Of a stretch of DNA of 64,000 bases, positions 41,815 to 50,055 are shown in pieces. The translations under genes and the position numbers were made by a program. The DNA lies in contig CANAWG010000001.1 in NCBI GenBank assembly GCA_947365245.1, positions 186,001-250,000 on the forward strand, written 5' to 3'. The DNA is from an uncultured Oscillibacter sp. (GTDB taxonomy: Bacteria > Bacillota > Clostridia > Oscillospirales > Oscillospiraceae). Each line of letters opens with the position of its first letter. The first letter of the stretch is position 1. The notes beneath the pieces were generated by a model, which was given only the letters and a program-made list of their open reading frames with translations, was not told the origin of the DNA and made no database searches.

Positions 41815-42621
41815 TCAAATCCCAAACCGCCCCAGGGCGATGACGCACGCCAAGATCACGGCCCCGATGGCCAGCGCCACATAGTCCCGCCCCTGGTACT
41901 TGAGCACATGGAGCTTCGTCCGCCCCTCGCCGCCGTGGTAGCACCGGCACTCCATGGCGGTGGCCAGCTCGTCCGCCCGGCGGAAAGCGCTGATAAAGAG
42001 GGGCACCAGAATGGGGATCAACGCCCTGGCCTTTTGGATGAGGTTCCCGCTCTCAAAGTCGGCTCCTCGGGCCTTCTGGGCGGACATGATCTTGTCCGTC
42101 TCCTCGATCAGCGTGGGGATAAACCGCAATGCGATGGACATCATCATGGCCAGCTCGTGGACCGGCATACGGAGCTTTTTCAATCCGTTCAGCAGCCGCT
42201 CCAGCCCGTCGGTGAGGCTGATGGGGCTGGTGGTGTAGGTCATGAGGAACGTCCCCATGATGAGGAGCATAATTCTCAAAACCATGAAAATAGCGGTGCG
42301 GACGCCGGTGTCGGAGATGTGCACCGGCCCCCACTCCACCAAGTTCCGGGTGCCCGGCGTGAAGAACAGATTCAAAAGCCCGGTGAAGAGGATGATGAAC
42401 AGCACCGGCTTGAGGCCCCGCACCAGCGCCTTGATCCCCACCTTGGAGATGCGGACGCACACCGCCAGCGTCAGGGCCAGCAGGCCGTAGCCCGCCGCGC
42501 CCTTGGCGCAGAACAGGGCGATGATGTAGAGCAGCACCAGCAAAATCTTCGTCCTGGGGTCCAGCCGGTGGGCCGCGGTGTCGCCGGGGAAGTACTGGCC
42601 CAGGGTGATGTCCTTCAGCAT
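41815..42621 (-). CDS. ecfT: Energy-coupling factor transporter transmembrane protein EcfT
   Basis: 268-aa membrane scaffold of a group II ECF importer, which pairs with changing vitamin- or metal-binding S components. The start LKDITLGQYFPGDTAAHRLD followed by PRTKI is diagnostic. The two Ala-Arg-Gly coupling motifs appear as SAQKARGADF and AMECRCYHGG. Five to six hydrophobic spans are visible. It overlaps ecfA2 by 7 nt. No S component is in the window. A cobalt-specific CbiQ role is less likely, because two ATPases are present and CbiM/CbiN are absent. Confidence 0.93.
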   Translation of the reverse strand: MLKDITLGQYFPGDTAAHRLDPRTKILLVLLYIIALFCAKGAAGYGLLALTLAVCVRISKVGIKALVRGLKPVLFIILFTGLLNLFFTPGTRNLVEWGPVHISDTGVRTAIFMVLRIMLLIMGTFLMTYTTSPISLTDGLERLLNGLKKLRMPVHELAMMMSIALRFIPTLIEETDKIMSAQKARGADFESGNLIQKARALIPILVPLFISAFRRADELATAMECRCYHGGEGRTKLHVLKYQGRDYVALAIGAVILACVIALGRFGI

Positions 42622-43523
42622 GACGCGCCCCCCTTTCGCAGGGCCAAGAGCTGCCGCTCCAGGTCCTCCACGGTGTACACCGCCGGGTCCACGTCCACGC
42701 CCCGCTCCCGGAGCGCCATGGCCACCCGCGTCACCTGGGGCACGTCCAGCCCCGCCTCCAGCAGGGCGTCCGCCCGGGCGAACACCTCCGCCGGCGTGCC
42801 GTCCATGAGGATATGGGCGCTTTTCAGCACCAGAATCCGGTCCACGTTCTGGGCGATCTCGTCCATACTGTGGCTCACCAAAATCACGGTGGTGCGGCGG
42901 TTTCTATGGAAGTCCCGGATGTTGGCCATCAGGTTCTCCCGGCCCGCCGGGTCCAGGCCCGCCGTGGGCTCGTCCAGCACCAGCACCTCCGGCTCCATGG
43001 CCAGCACGCCGGCCAGGGCCACCCGGCGCTTCTGCCCACCGGAGAGCTCAAAGGGGGACTTGGCCAGCTGGTCGTCCCGGATGCCCACCAGCCGTGCGGC
43101 CTCCCGCACGGCGTGGTCCAGCTCCGCCCCGGTCTTTCCCTGATTCATGGGGCCGAAGGAGATGTCCTTGTACACGGTCTCCTCAAAGAGCTGGTACTCC
43201 GGGTACTGGAACACCAGCCCCACCCGGAACCGCACGTCCCGGATCTTCCTGGGCTCCGCCCATATATCCCGGCCATTCAGAAGCACCTGTCCGGAGGTGG
43301 GCCGCAGCAGGCCGTTGAGGTGCTGGATCAGGGTGGACTTCCCGGAGCCGGTGTGGCCGATGATGCCCAAAAACTCCCCGGGCTGAACATCAAAGCTCAT
43401 GTCCTCCACCGCGCTGCGCTGAAAGGGGGTGCCAACGCCGTAGGTGTGGGTCAGGTTCTTCACTTGTAGGATGGGTTCCAGGTTTTTCAAATTCTCTTCG
43501 TTCCTTCCCGGTTGGTTCTCCAT
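42615..43523 (-). CDS. ecfA2: Energy-coupling factor ATPase EcfA2
   Basis: 302-aa ABC ATPase of the ECF module. Walker A is GHTGSGKSTLIQH, the Q-loop is QYPEYQLFEETV, the signature is LSGGQKRR and Walker B is VLVLDEPTAGLDP. The FQYPEYQLFE phrase and the order before ecfT identify it as EcfA2 (EcfA'). The first ~17 residues (ENQPGRNEENLKNLEP) are an unusual lead before the normal start near ILQVKNLTHTY. No ribosome-binding site is seen before ATG 43523. The upstream 485 nt are palindromic repeats, so the 5' end may have been rebuilt by the repeat insertion. Confidence 0.92.
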   Translation of the reverse strand: MENQPGRNEENLKNLEPILQVKNLTHTYGVGTPFQRSAVEDMSFDVQPGEFLGIIGHTGSGKSTLIQHLNGLLRPTSGQVLLNGRDIWAEPRKIRDVRFRVGLVFQYPEYQLFEETVYKDISFGPMNQGKTGAELDHAVREAARLVGIRDDQLAKSPFELSGGQKRRVALAGVLAMEPEVLVLDEPTAGLDPAGRENLMANIRDFHRNRRTTVILVSHSMDEIAQNVDRILVLKSAHILMDGTPAEVFARADALLEAGLDVPQVTRVAMALRERGVDVDPAVYTVEDLERQLLALRKGGASC

Positions 43524-44008
43524 GTAACGTGAAGCGCCAATAAAGCTTTTTGGTCAAACTTTTTCTCGAATAGTAGGGGCCCCCGCGCGAGCCCAGCGGA
43601 GCGGGTCGCGTGGGGAGAGGAGGAAGAAATGGCGCGAGTGGAGTTTTCGCCGTCAGGCGGAAACGGAACAGAGCAGAATTTCTTCCGACGAGGGGTCCAG
43701 GGGCAAAGCCCCTGCTCGCGGCGCGCACGCCGCGAAATTCTGAATGCGAAGCGCAAAAACACCCCGCAAGTGAGAGCGTCTTCGCCGCAGGCGAACAGCG
43801 TCCCCCTGACACCGGCTTCTCACCCCTCAACTCGTGCGCGCAGCGGGCCTTTATCAGAAGTGCTCCGAACCGCATCGGCTCCGCCCCGCGGTCTTCGGAG
43901 GCGTTTCGCCCGGCTTCGCCGGGCAGCCCCAGGGGGCGCCGCCCCCTGGACCCCCGGCAGGGTCTCCGCCCCTGCACCCCGCCACCTTTGAAAAGGTGGA
44001 CGAAACTT
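43524..44008. repeat. Compound palindromic repeat region between ecfA1 and ecfA2
   Basis: 485 nt without a gene, filled with short perfect inverted repeats. Examples are CAGGGGC-AAA-GCCCCTG (43698-43714), CCAGGGGGC-GCC-GCCCCCTGG (43929-43949) and CCACCTTT-GA-AAAGGTGG (43982-43999), plus CGGCTTCGCCG-type hairpins. Edges resemble AAAGTTTGACC and GACGAAACTTT. It interrupts two genes that normally overlap or abut. Open frames on both strands here have no recognisable protein. Confidence 0.7.
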
Positions 44009-44857
44009 TTAACGCCGCATCGCCCCCGCGATGGCGTCGGCACAGGCCTCCACCGTCAGCGCGTCCAGGGGCACGTCCAATCCGTCCCGCCGCAGGCGGT
44101 CCAGCAGGTCCACGGTGTCCGGCACCGTCAAGCCCATGTGCCGCAGCTCCGCCACCTGGGTGAAGACCTCCGCCGGCGTGCCGTCCATGGCTGCTTTTCC
44201 GTCGTCCATCACCACCACCCGGTCCGCCTCCTCGGCCTCGTTCATGTGGTGGGTGATGAGCACCACGGTGATGCCCTTCTCCCGATTCAGCCGGTGAACG
44301 GTGGAGAGCACCTCCTGCCGCCCCACGGGGTCCAGCATGGCGGTGGCCTCGTCCAGCACGATGCACTTGGGCTCCATGGCCAGCACGCCGGCGATGGCGA
44401 TGCGCTGCTTCTGCCCGCCGGAGAGCAGGTGGGGCGCGTGGCGCACAAAGTCGTACATCCCAACGGTTTTCAGCGCGTCGTCCACCCGCCTTCGGATCTC
44501 CTCCGGGGGGACCCCCAGGTTCTCCGGGGCGAACGCCACGTCCTCCTCCACCACGTTGGCCACGATCTGGTTGTCCGGGTTCTGGAACACCATGCCCACC
44601 CGCTGCCGGATGGCCAGCAGGAGCGTTTCGTCCAGGGTGTCCATCCCCTCCACGTAGACCTTGCCCCCCGCCGGCAGCAGCACGGCGTTGAACGTCTTGG
44701 CCAGGGTGGACTTCCCGGAGCCGTTGTGCCCCAGGACCACCACAAAGCTGCCCTTCTCGATGGTCAGGTCCACGCCCCGCAGGGCGAAGACCGGCTCTCC
44801 GCCCTCCTCCGCCGGGTAGGCGAACCGCAGCCTCTCCGTCTCGATCATCTCATTCAT
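44009..44857 (-). CDS. ecfA1: Energy-coupling factor ATPase EcfA1
   Basis: 282-aa ABC ATPase. Walker A is GHNGSGKSTLAKT, the Q-loop region is QNPDNQIVANVVEEDVAFAP, the signature is LSGGQKQR and Walker B is CIVLDEATAMLDP, whose Ala in place of the usual Pro is typical of EcfA1. The C-terminus carries the family pattern PDTVDLLDRLRRDGLDVP. ATG 44857 follows GGAG. It overlaps the VanZ-like gene by 4 nt. Together with EcfA2 and EcfT it forms a shared energising module for vitamin uptake. Confidence 0.93.
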   Translation of the reverse strand: MNEMIETERLRFAYPAEEGGEPVFALRGVDLTIEKGSFVVVLGHNGSGKSTLAKTFNAVLLPAGGKVYVEGMDTLDETLLLAIRQRVGMVFQNPDNQIVANVVEEDVAFAPENLGVPPEEIRRRVDDALKTVGMYDFVRHAPHLLSGGQKQRIAIAGVLAMEPKCIVLDEATAMLDPVGRQEVLSTVHRLNREKGITVVLITHHMNEAEEADRVVVMDDGKAAMDGTPAEVFTQVAELRHMGLTVPDTVDLLDRLRRDGLDVPLDALTVEACADAIAGAMRR

Positions 44858-45453
44858 TGTGTCTCCTCGTCTCTCCGGACATGAAATCTCCCCGCGAAAT
44901 CAGGGATCAGCGCCCGCAGCGCCAGCCACAGCCAAAAGCCCCCCAGCACCCCCAGGGTGTTCAGCCAGAGGTCGTCCACATCGAACGCCCTGCCTACCAG
45001 CAGCTGCCAGGATTCAATAAAACCCGTGACGCACACTCCCGCGGCAAGGGCGCGCTTCCAGGTGTATCCCCGCCACAAAAGAGGCGGGAAAAAGCCGAAA
45101 GGCAGGAACATGACAATGTTGCCCAGCAGCGTATACAGCGGGACCCCGCTGAGGACAAATGTCTGAAAGGGAATCAGATTTATCTCCCCCAACTGAAGAA
45201 ACGGCCCCGTCCAGCCCCAGCGCAGCACGGAGAACAGGTCAAAGCCCCACGGCGTCAGCGTCAGCGCCGCCATACCGCCGCCAAACATCCAAAACAGCGC
45301 CAGCAGACACTCCCGCGGCCGGGGACTGGTCAGGCCCGCCGCCCGCAGTCTTCTCCGCCGCCCCGGGTACAGACAGACGTACAGCCCCAGCGCCGCCAGC
45401 GCGCCGGGCAGCATCTGAGTCAGATACCGCCAGGTCATCCAAACATACCGCAT
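44854..45453 (-). CDS. VanZ family membrane protein
   Basis: 199-aa protein with five hydrophobic segments. The VanZ pattern is visible in INLIPFQTF, GNIVMFLPFGFFPPLLW and GFIESWQLLVGRAFDVDDLWLN (family form NxxxFxPxG ... ExxQ ... R..D..D...N). VanZ confers low teicoplanin resistance in enterococci, but most homologues have no known function. ATG 45453 is 10 nt after CAGGAGG. The 10 codons upstream overlap the methyltransferase gene. It sits between that gene and ecfA1. Confidence 0.88.
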   Translation of the reverse strand: MRYVWMTWRYLTQMLPGALAALGLYVCLYPGRRRRLRAAGLTSPRPRECLLALFWMFGGGMAALTLTPWGFDLFSVLRWGWTGPFLQLGEINLIPFQTFVLSGVPLYTLLGNIVMFLPFGFFPPLLWRGYTWKRALAAGVCVTGFIESWQLLVGRAFDVDDLWLNTLGVLGGFWLWLALRALIPDFAGRFHVRRDEETQ

Positions 45454-45475
45454 CCTATGGCGTCCTCCTGAGCCA

Positions 45476-46339
45476 TCACTCACTGAACCATCTTCCCGCG
45501 GCCCCGCAGGGCAGGGCCAGCCCCGTCTCCGTCACGGGCAGCCCCAGCTCGTCCCAGGCGCACCTGCCGCCGTACTTCTCCGTCACCAGAATGTTCAAGA
45601 GGTATCCCAGCACCGACGGGGCCAGCCCCGTGGTGTAGGAGTTGATGAGCACGAAGAGGGGCCTGTCCGACAGCACCCCGGCGCACAGCTTCACAAAGGA
45701 GTACAGGTTCTCCTCCAGCTTCCACACCTCGCCGCCGGGCCCCCGGCCGTAGCTGGGCGGGTCCATGATGATGGCGTCATACCGCCGCCCCCGGCGGATC
45801 TCCCGCTCCACGAACTTGGCGCAGTCGTCCACAATCCAGCGGATGGGGGCCTCCTCCAGACCGGAGAGCTTCGCGTTCTCTTTCGCCCAGGCCACCATGC
45901 CCTTGGCGGCGTCCACGTGGCACACGCTGGCCCCGGCCCTGGCGCAGGCCACGGTGGCCCCGCCGGTGTAGGCGAAGAGGTTCAGCACCCGCACGGGCCG
46001 TCCGGCGGAGCGGATCTTGTCCATCACAAAGTCCCAGTTGGCCGCCTGCTCCGGAAAGAGGCCGGTGTGTTTGAAGTTCATGGGCTTGACCTGGAACGTC
46101 AGATCCCCGTAGCAAATTCTCCAGTTCTCCGGCAGGGCGCTTTTTTCCCAGTGGCCGCCGCCGGTGTGGGAGCGGAGATACCGCCCGTCCGCCTTTTTCC
46201 AGGCAGGGTTCCTCCGGGGCGTCTCCCAGATGGCCTGGGGGTCCGGGCGCACCAGCACCTGGCTGTCCCAGCGCTCCAGCCGCTCGCCGCCGCCGCAGTC
46301 CAGCAGCTCATAGTCCTCCCACTTGTCCGCAATCCACAT
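45476..46339 (-). CDS. Class I SAM-dependent RNA methyltransferase (RlmI-like)
   Basis: 287-aa methyltransferase. The SAM motif is VRVLNLFAYTGGATVACARA, motif II is VCHVDAAKGMVAWAKENA and the catalytic motif IV is IIMDPPSYGRG. FKHTGLFPEQAANWDF is a strong signature of the RlmI/SAM-methyltransferase family acting on 23S rRNA cytosine C5. I chose ATG 46339 with GAGAGG upstream. The extra 48 codons up to 46483 cross the malQ terminator and are not credible. An N-terminal PUA domain, present in E. coli RlmI, is missing, so the exact target is uncertain. Confidence 0.87.
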   Translation of the reverse strand: MWIADKWEDYELLDCGGGERLERWDSQVLVRPDPQAIWETPRRNPAWKKADGRYLRSHTGGGHWEKSALPENWRICYGDLTFQVKPMNFKHTGLFPEQAANWDFVMDKIRSAGRPVRVLNLFAYTGGATVACARAGASVCHVDAAKGMVAWAKENAKLSGLEEAPIRWIVDDCAKFVEREIRRGRRYDAIIMDPPSYGRGPGGEVWKLEENLYSFVKLCAGVLSDRPLFVLINSYTTGLAPSVLGYLLNILVTEKYGGRCAWDELGLPVTETGLALPCGAAGRWFSE

Positions 46340-46437
46340 AACCGTGTTTCCTCTCTCTCCCGCCGTCCCGCTGGGTGCGGCAGACCTGTTGACATAGCAA
46401 ATCATGTTATTATACCGCCAATCCCCCGCCCCGTCAA

Positions 46438-46475
46438 CAAAAAAACGACCCGGCTCTCCCTGGGAAAGCCGGGCC
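46438..46475 (-). terminator. Terminator after malQ
   Basis: On the - strand a GC-rich stem (GGCCCGGCTTTCCC paired with GGGAGAGCCGGGTC, mismatched in places) is followed by GTTTTTT. It lies just after the malQ stop codon and before the methyltransferase gene. Confidence 0.75.
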
Positions 46476-46486
46476 GTCTTCATCGT

Positions 46487-47977
46487 TCACATCTCCGGGA
46501 GCCGCTGGTAGACCTCCATCTCCCGCCGCAGCCGCCGGGCCAGCTCCTCGCCGTAGGTCCCCGGCAGCGTCCGCCAGCGCCAGTTGTTGCCCCCCAGGGT
46601 GGAGGGGATGTTCATCCTGGCCTCGCTGCCCAGGCCCAGCAGGTCCTGGAACTGCATCACCGCCAGATCCGCCGCGGAGGCCCAGGCGGAGCGCATCATG
46701 CCCCAGTGGTATCCCTCCTGCTCGTTGAGCCGCAGGTAGTGCTTCGCCAGCGCCGCGTCCTCCGCCGGGGCGGAGGCCATCCAGCCCTGGATGGTGTCGT
46801 TGTCGTGGGTGCCGGTGTAGGCCACGCAGTGGGGGGTGTAGCAGTGGGGCAGGTATCCCCCGCCGGTGTCCCGGCTGTCAAAGGCAAACTCCAGCACCTT
46901 CATCCCCGGGTAGCCCGTCTCCGCCAGGAGCTGCCGCACGGAGTCCGTGAGGAAGCCCAGGTCCTCGGCGATGATGTCCCGGGGTCCCAGGGCCCGCTCC
47001 ACCGCCTGGAAGAACCGGACGCCGGGGCCGGGCCGCCAGCGGCCGTTCCGGGCGTTGGTATCCCCGCAGGGGATGGCGTAGTAGGCGTCGAACCCCCGGA
47101 AGTGGTCGATGCGCAGCGTGTCGTAGATGCGGAACTGGAACGCGATGCGGCGGATCCACCACTGGTAGCCGTCCGCCTCCATCCGCTCCCAGTCAAAGAG
47201 GGGATTCCCCCACAGCTGACCGTCGGCGGAGAAGCCGTCCGGCGGGCAGCCCGCCACCTCGATGGGCCGGCCCTCTCCGTCCAGCTGGAACTGCCCGGGG
47301 TTGGCCCACACGTCGGCGCTGTCGGCGGAGACGTAGATGGGCAGGTCCCCGATGATGGAGATGCCCCGGCTGTTGGTGTACTCCTTCAAGCGCTTCCACT
47401 GGCGGAAGAACAGGTACTGCACCGCCCGCCAAAAGGCGGTCTCCCCCGCTAAGTTCTCCCGGGCGGCGGAGAGGGCCTCGGGGCGGCGCAGCCGCTCCCC
47501 CTCCGGCCACTGGAACCAGGACGCGCCGCCGTGGCGCTCTTTCAGCGCCATGAACAGCGCGTAGTCCTCCAGCCAGTCCCCGTGCTCCCGGCAGAACCGG
47601 GCAAAGTCCGGCGGGTCCTGGGCCAGCAGGCGGCCGCAGGCCTTGCGCAGCACGCCGTAGCGGGTCCTGTACAGCAGTCCGTAGTCCACATGTCCGGGGT
47701 CGTCCCCCCAGTTCAGCTCCCGAAATTCCCCGGGCTCCAGCAGTCCCTCCGCCGCCAGGTCCTCCAGGTCGATGAAGTAGGGGTTCCCGGCGTAGGAGGA
47801 GAAGGACTGGTAGGGGGAGTCTCCGAAGCTGGTGGGGCACACCGGCAGGATCTGCCAGCAGGACTGCCCGCCTTTCGCCAGGAAGTCCGCGAACTCCCGG
47901 GCCGCCGCCCCCATGGTTCCGATCCCGTAGGGGGCGGGCAGGGCGGATATGGGCATCAGGATTCCGGCTCTTCTCAC
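46487..47977 (-). CDS. malQ: 4-alpha-glucanotransferase MalQ
   Basis: 496-aa GH77 amylomaltase that disproportionates maltodextrins. The N-terminus RRAGILMPISALPAPYGIG is the classic start, and CPTSFGDSPYQSFSSYAGNP and RIDHFRGFDAYYAIP follow. The catalytic nucleophile Asp is in the RIDHF motif, the acid Glu in DIIAEDLGFLT and the late Asp in YTGTHDNDTIQGW. I place the start at GTG 47977, 8 nt after AAAGGGGA. ATG 48001 is possible. It follows the LacI regulator after 28 nt and is probably co-transcribed with it. Confidence 0.94.
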   Translation of the reverse strand: MRRAGILMPISALPAPYGIGTMGAAAREFADFLAKGGQSCWQILPVCPTSFGDSPYQSFSSYAGNPYFIDLEDLAAEGLLEPGEFRELNWGDDPGHVDYGLLYRTRYGVLRKACGRLLAQDPPDFARFCREHGDWLEDYALFMALKERHGGASWFQWPEGERLRRPEALSAARENLAGETAFWRAVQYLFFRQWKRLKEYTNSRGISIIGDLPIYVSADSADVWANPGQFQLDGEGRPIEVAGCPPDGFSADGQLWGNPLFDWERMEADGYQWWIRRIAFQFRIYDTLRIDHFRGFDAYYAIPCGDTNARNGRWRPGPGVRFFQAVERALGPRDIIAEDLGFLTDSVRQLLAETGYPGMKVLEFAFDSRDTGGGYLPHCYTPHCVAYTGTHDNDTIQGWMASAPAEDAALAKHYLRLNEQEGYHWGMMRSAWASAADLAVMQFQDLLGLGSEARMNIPSTLGGNNWRWRTLPGTYGEELARRLRREMEVYQRLPEM

Positions 47978-48005
47978 GTTGGAATCCCCTTTCTCAATCA
48001 TAGAA

Positions 48006-49031
48006 TCAGACGGCGGACCGCGCCGCCTCCAGCTGGGCGACGCTCTCGCCGGCAATCAGCTGAAAGGGCACCACCTCGTGGACGGGGTGGTTTTTCCGCT
48101 CGATGTTGTGGAGCAAAACGTCCACCCCCCGCTCCGCCAGGCGCTGGGTATCCTGGCGGACGGTGGTGAGCCGGGGCACGGAGTAGCGGGCCATGGAGAT
48201 GCCGTCGAAGCCCATCACGGAGATGTCCTCCGGCACCCGCTTGCCCAGATCCCGCAGGGCCCGGATGGTGCCCATGGCCATCACGTCGCTCATGGCGAAG
48301 ATGGCGGTCAGGTCCGGGCAGCGGCTCAGCAGCCGCAGCGTGGCGGCGTAGGCCTCCGCCATGGAGTAGCGGCAGGGCTCGCACTGGCGGTCCTGGTCAA
48401 AGGGCAGGCCCAGCCGCCGGAACGTCCGCTCACACCCCTCCAGGCGGCGGCAGCTGATCTGGGAGGAGAGCCGGTTGCCCCCCAAAACCCCGATACGCCG
48501 GTGGCCCCGCTCCGCCAGGTACGCGATCACCTGGGCGGCGGCCTCGCCGTCGTCGGTGGTGAAAGAGGAGAGGTTCTCAAACTCCAGCTCCGCGGCGGTG
48601 TTGGTCAGCAGCACGCAGGGCACGCTGATGCCGTAGAACTCCACCCCGAACATCTCCACGTCGCCGCCCAGGAACAAGATGCCCACGGGCTTGCGCTCCC
48701 GGCACAGCTGGAGGGCGTAGCCCACCTCGTCGGCGTCCTCGTCCAGGTAGTAGACCACGGCCTCCCGGTTGTTCTCCTGCAGGCGCGTCTGCACCCGCTC
48801 CACCAGGTCCGCGAAGAGCATATTCTGGGTGCCTTTCACCAAAATGATGATGCCGTTTCCCCCCCGCTGCTTCAGGTGCTTGGCGTTGTTGTTGGGCTGA
48901 AAGCCGTACTCCTCGATCACCGCCATCACTTTCCGGCGGGTCTCCTCGCTGACGTCGGGGTGCTGGTTCAGCACCCGGGACACGGTGGCCACGCCGCACC
49001 CGGACAGCCGGGCAATATCCTTGATGGTCAC
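48006..49031 (-). CDS. LacI family transcriptional regulator (maltodextrin-type)
   Basis: 341-aa repressor. The DNA-binding domain starts VTIKDIARLSGCGVATVSRV and includes the hinge NNNAKHLKQR. A periplasmic-binding-like sensor domain follows, with segments PVGILFLGGDV and SVMGFDGISMARYSVPRLTT. GTG 49031 follows GAGAGGGGGA, while ATG 49055 lacks a ribosome-binding site. It lies between malQ and the sugar ABC genes, so the effector is probably a maltodextrin-type sugar. A LacI-type operator is present at 52371 and a weaker palindrome at 49121. Confidence 0.92.
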   Translation of the reverse strand: MTIKDIARLSGCGVATVSRVLNQHPDVSEETRRKVMAVIEEYGFQPNNNAKHLKQRGGNGIIILVKGTQNMLFADLVERVQTRLQENNREAVVYYLDEDADEVGYALQLCRERKPVGILFLGGDVEMFGVEFYGISVPCVLLTNTAAELEFENLSSFTTDDGEAAAQVIAYLAERGHRRIGVLGGNRLSSQISCRRLEGCERTFRRLGLPFDQDRQCEPCRYSMAEAYAATLRLLSRCPDLTAIFAMSDVMAMGTIRALRDLGKRVPEDISVMGFDGISMARYSVPRLTTVRQDTQRLAERGVDVLLHNIERKNHPVHEVVPFQLIAGESVAQLEAARSAV

Positions 49032-49072
49032 GCAGCATCCCCCTCTCCCCGCCATGCGGGCAATTGCGCGGT

Positions 49073-49101
49073 ATCATAGCACACCGGCAGTCAAAACGCA
49101 A
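49073..49101 (-). promoter_or_regulatory. Promoter of the lacI-malQ unit
   Basis: On the - strand TTGCGT (49101-49096), 17 nt, then TATGAT (49078-49073), 42 nt before the GTG start. Confidence 0.6.
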
Positions 49102-49120
49102 GTCTTTATACTAATTCTTC

Positions 49121-49143
49121 ATAAAACGATGGAATCGCTTTAT
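49121..49143. promoter_or_regulatory. LacI-type palindrome upstream of the regulator
   Basis: ATAAAACGAT-GGA-ATCGCTTTAT has 10-bp arms with one mismatch, about 20 nt upstream of the -35 element. It shares the AAACG half-site with the operator at 52371. A role as operator is inference. Confidence 0.4.
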
Positions 49144-49218
49144 AGGGCCGCGTTCTGCGGCGCGGCGGCGTTTTAGGCCGCTATAAAAATCTTTTTAAGA
49201 TTTTATCAAGAGGCAGTA

Positions 49219-50055
49219 TTATCCCTTGACGGCGCCGGCGGCCACGCCCTTGATGATGTACTTCTGGCAGCTGAGATAGAAGATGATGATGGGGATCACG
49301 GCCAGCACCAGCGAGGCCATGATGGCGCCCATGTCCACCCGGCCGTAGGAGCCCTGCATCCGCTGGATGACGATGGAGATGGTGCTGAACTTGTTCAGAT
49401 CCAGCGTCAGGTAGGGCAGCAGAAAGTCGTTCCAGATCCACATGGTCTCCAGAATGCCCACGGAGATATAGGTGGGCTTCATGATGGGCAGCACCACGGA
49501 GAAGAACGTCCGAAGAGGCGAGCAGCCGTCGATCATGGCCGCCTCCTCGATCTCGATGGGGATGGACTTGACGAACCCGCAGAACATGAATACCGCAAGG
49601 CCCGCGCCAAAGCCCAGGTAGATGATGATGAGGCCCCAGGGGGTGTTCAGCCGCAGCCGGTCGGTGACAAGGGAGAGGGTGAACATCACCATCTGGAAAG
49701 GCACCACCATGGAGAACACGCACAGGGTGTAAAGGCCCCTGGTGGTCCGGTTGTTCACCCGGGTGATGAACCAGGCGAACATGGACGTGCAGATCAGAAT
49801 CACCACCACGGAGCCCACGGTGATGACCAGCGTCCACAGCACGGCCTTCAAAAAGCCGTAGTCGTTGATGGCGTTTGCGTAGTTCTCCCCGCCGATCCAA
49901 GTCTTCTCGCTGGGCAGCTTGAAAGGCTCCAGGTTGATAAAGGCCTTTTTCTTAAAGGAGTTCATCAGCACGATGAGCAGCGGCGAGACATAGAAGACCG
50001 CCACGATGGTGAGGATCGCCGTGGCGAACCAGCCTTTTCTCTTGGTTTTCATCAC
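49219..50055 (-). CDS. Sugar ABC transporter permease, MalG type
   Basis: 278-aa inner permease subunit of a CUT1 sugar importer with six membrane spans. The EAA loop that contacts the ATPase is EIEEAAMIDGCSPLRTFFSV near residues 185-204. The N-terminus WFATAILTIVAVFYVSPLLI is the usual first helix. It overlaps the MalF-type gene by 4 nt and ends shortly before a weak AAAATCTT...AAGATTTT hairpin at 49186-49205. No cognate ATPase is in the cluster, so a shared MsmX-like ATPase elsewhere is expected. Confidence 0.92.
   Translation of the reverse strand: MMKTKRKGWFATAILTIVAVFYVSPLLIVLMNSFKKKAFINLEPFKLPSEKTWIGGENYANAINDYGFLKAVLWTLVITVGSVVVILICTSMFAWFITRVNNRTTRGLYTLCVFSMVVPFQMVMFTLSLVTDRLRLNTPWGLIIIYLGFGAGLAVFMFCGFVKSIPIEIEEAAMIDGCSPLRTFFSVVLPIMKPTYISVGILETMWIWNDFLLPYLTLDLNKFSTISIVIQRMQGSYGRVDMGAIMASLVLAVIPIIIFYLSCQKYIIKGVAAGAVKG

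Noticed and set aside
41815-44857. Cobalt transporter CbiMNQO linked to cobamide synthesis
   Set aside because: Two different ATPases with EcfA1/EcfA2 features and no CbiM or CbiN, so the module is the general ECF energising unit.
49186-49205. Terminator for the sugar ABC operon at AAAATCTT...AAGATTTT
   Set aside because: The stem is only 8 bp and AT-rich with no GC core, so I mention it only in passing.
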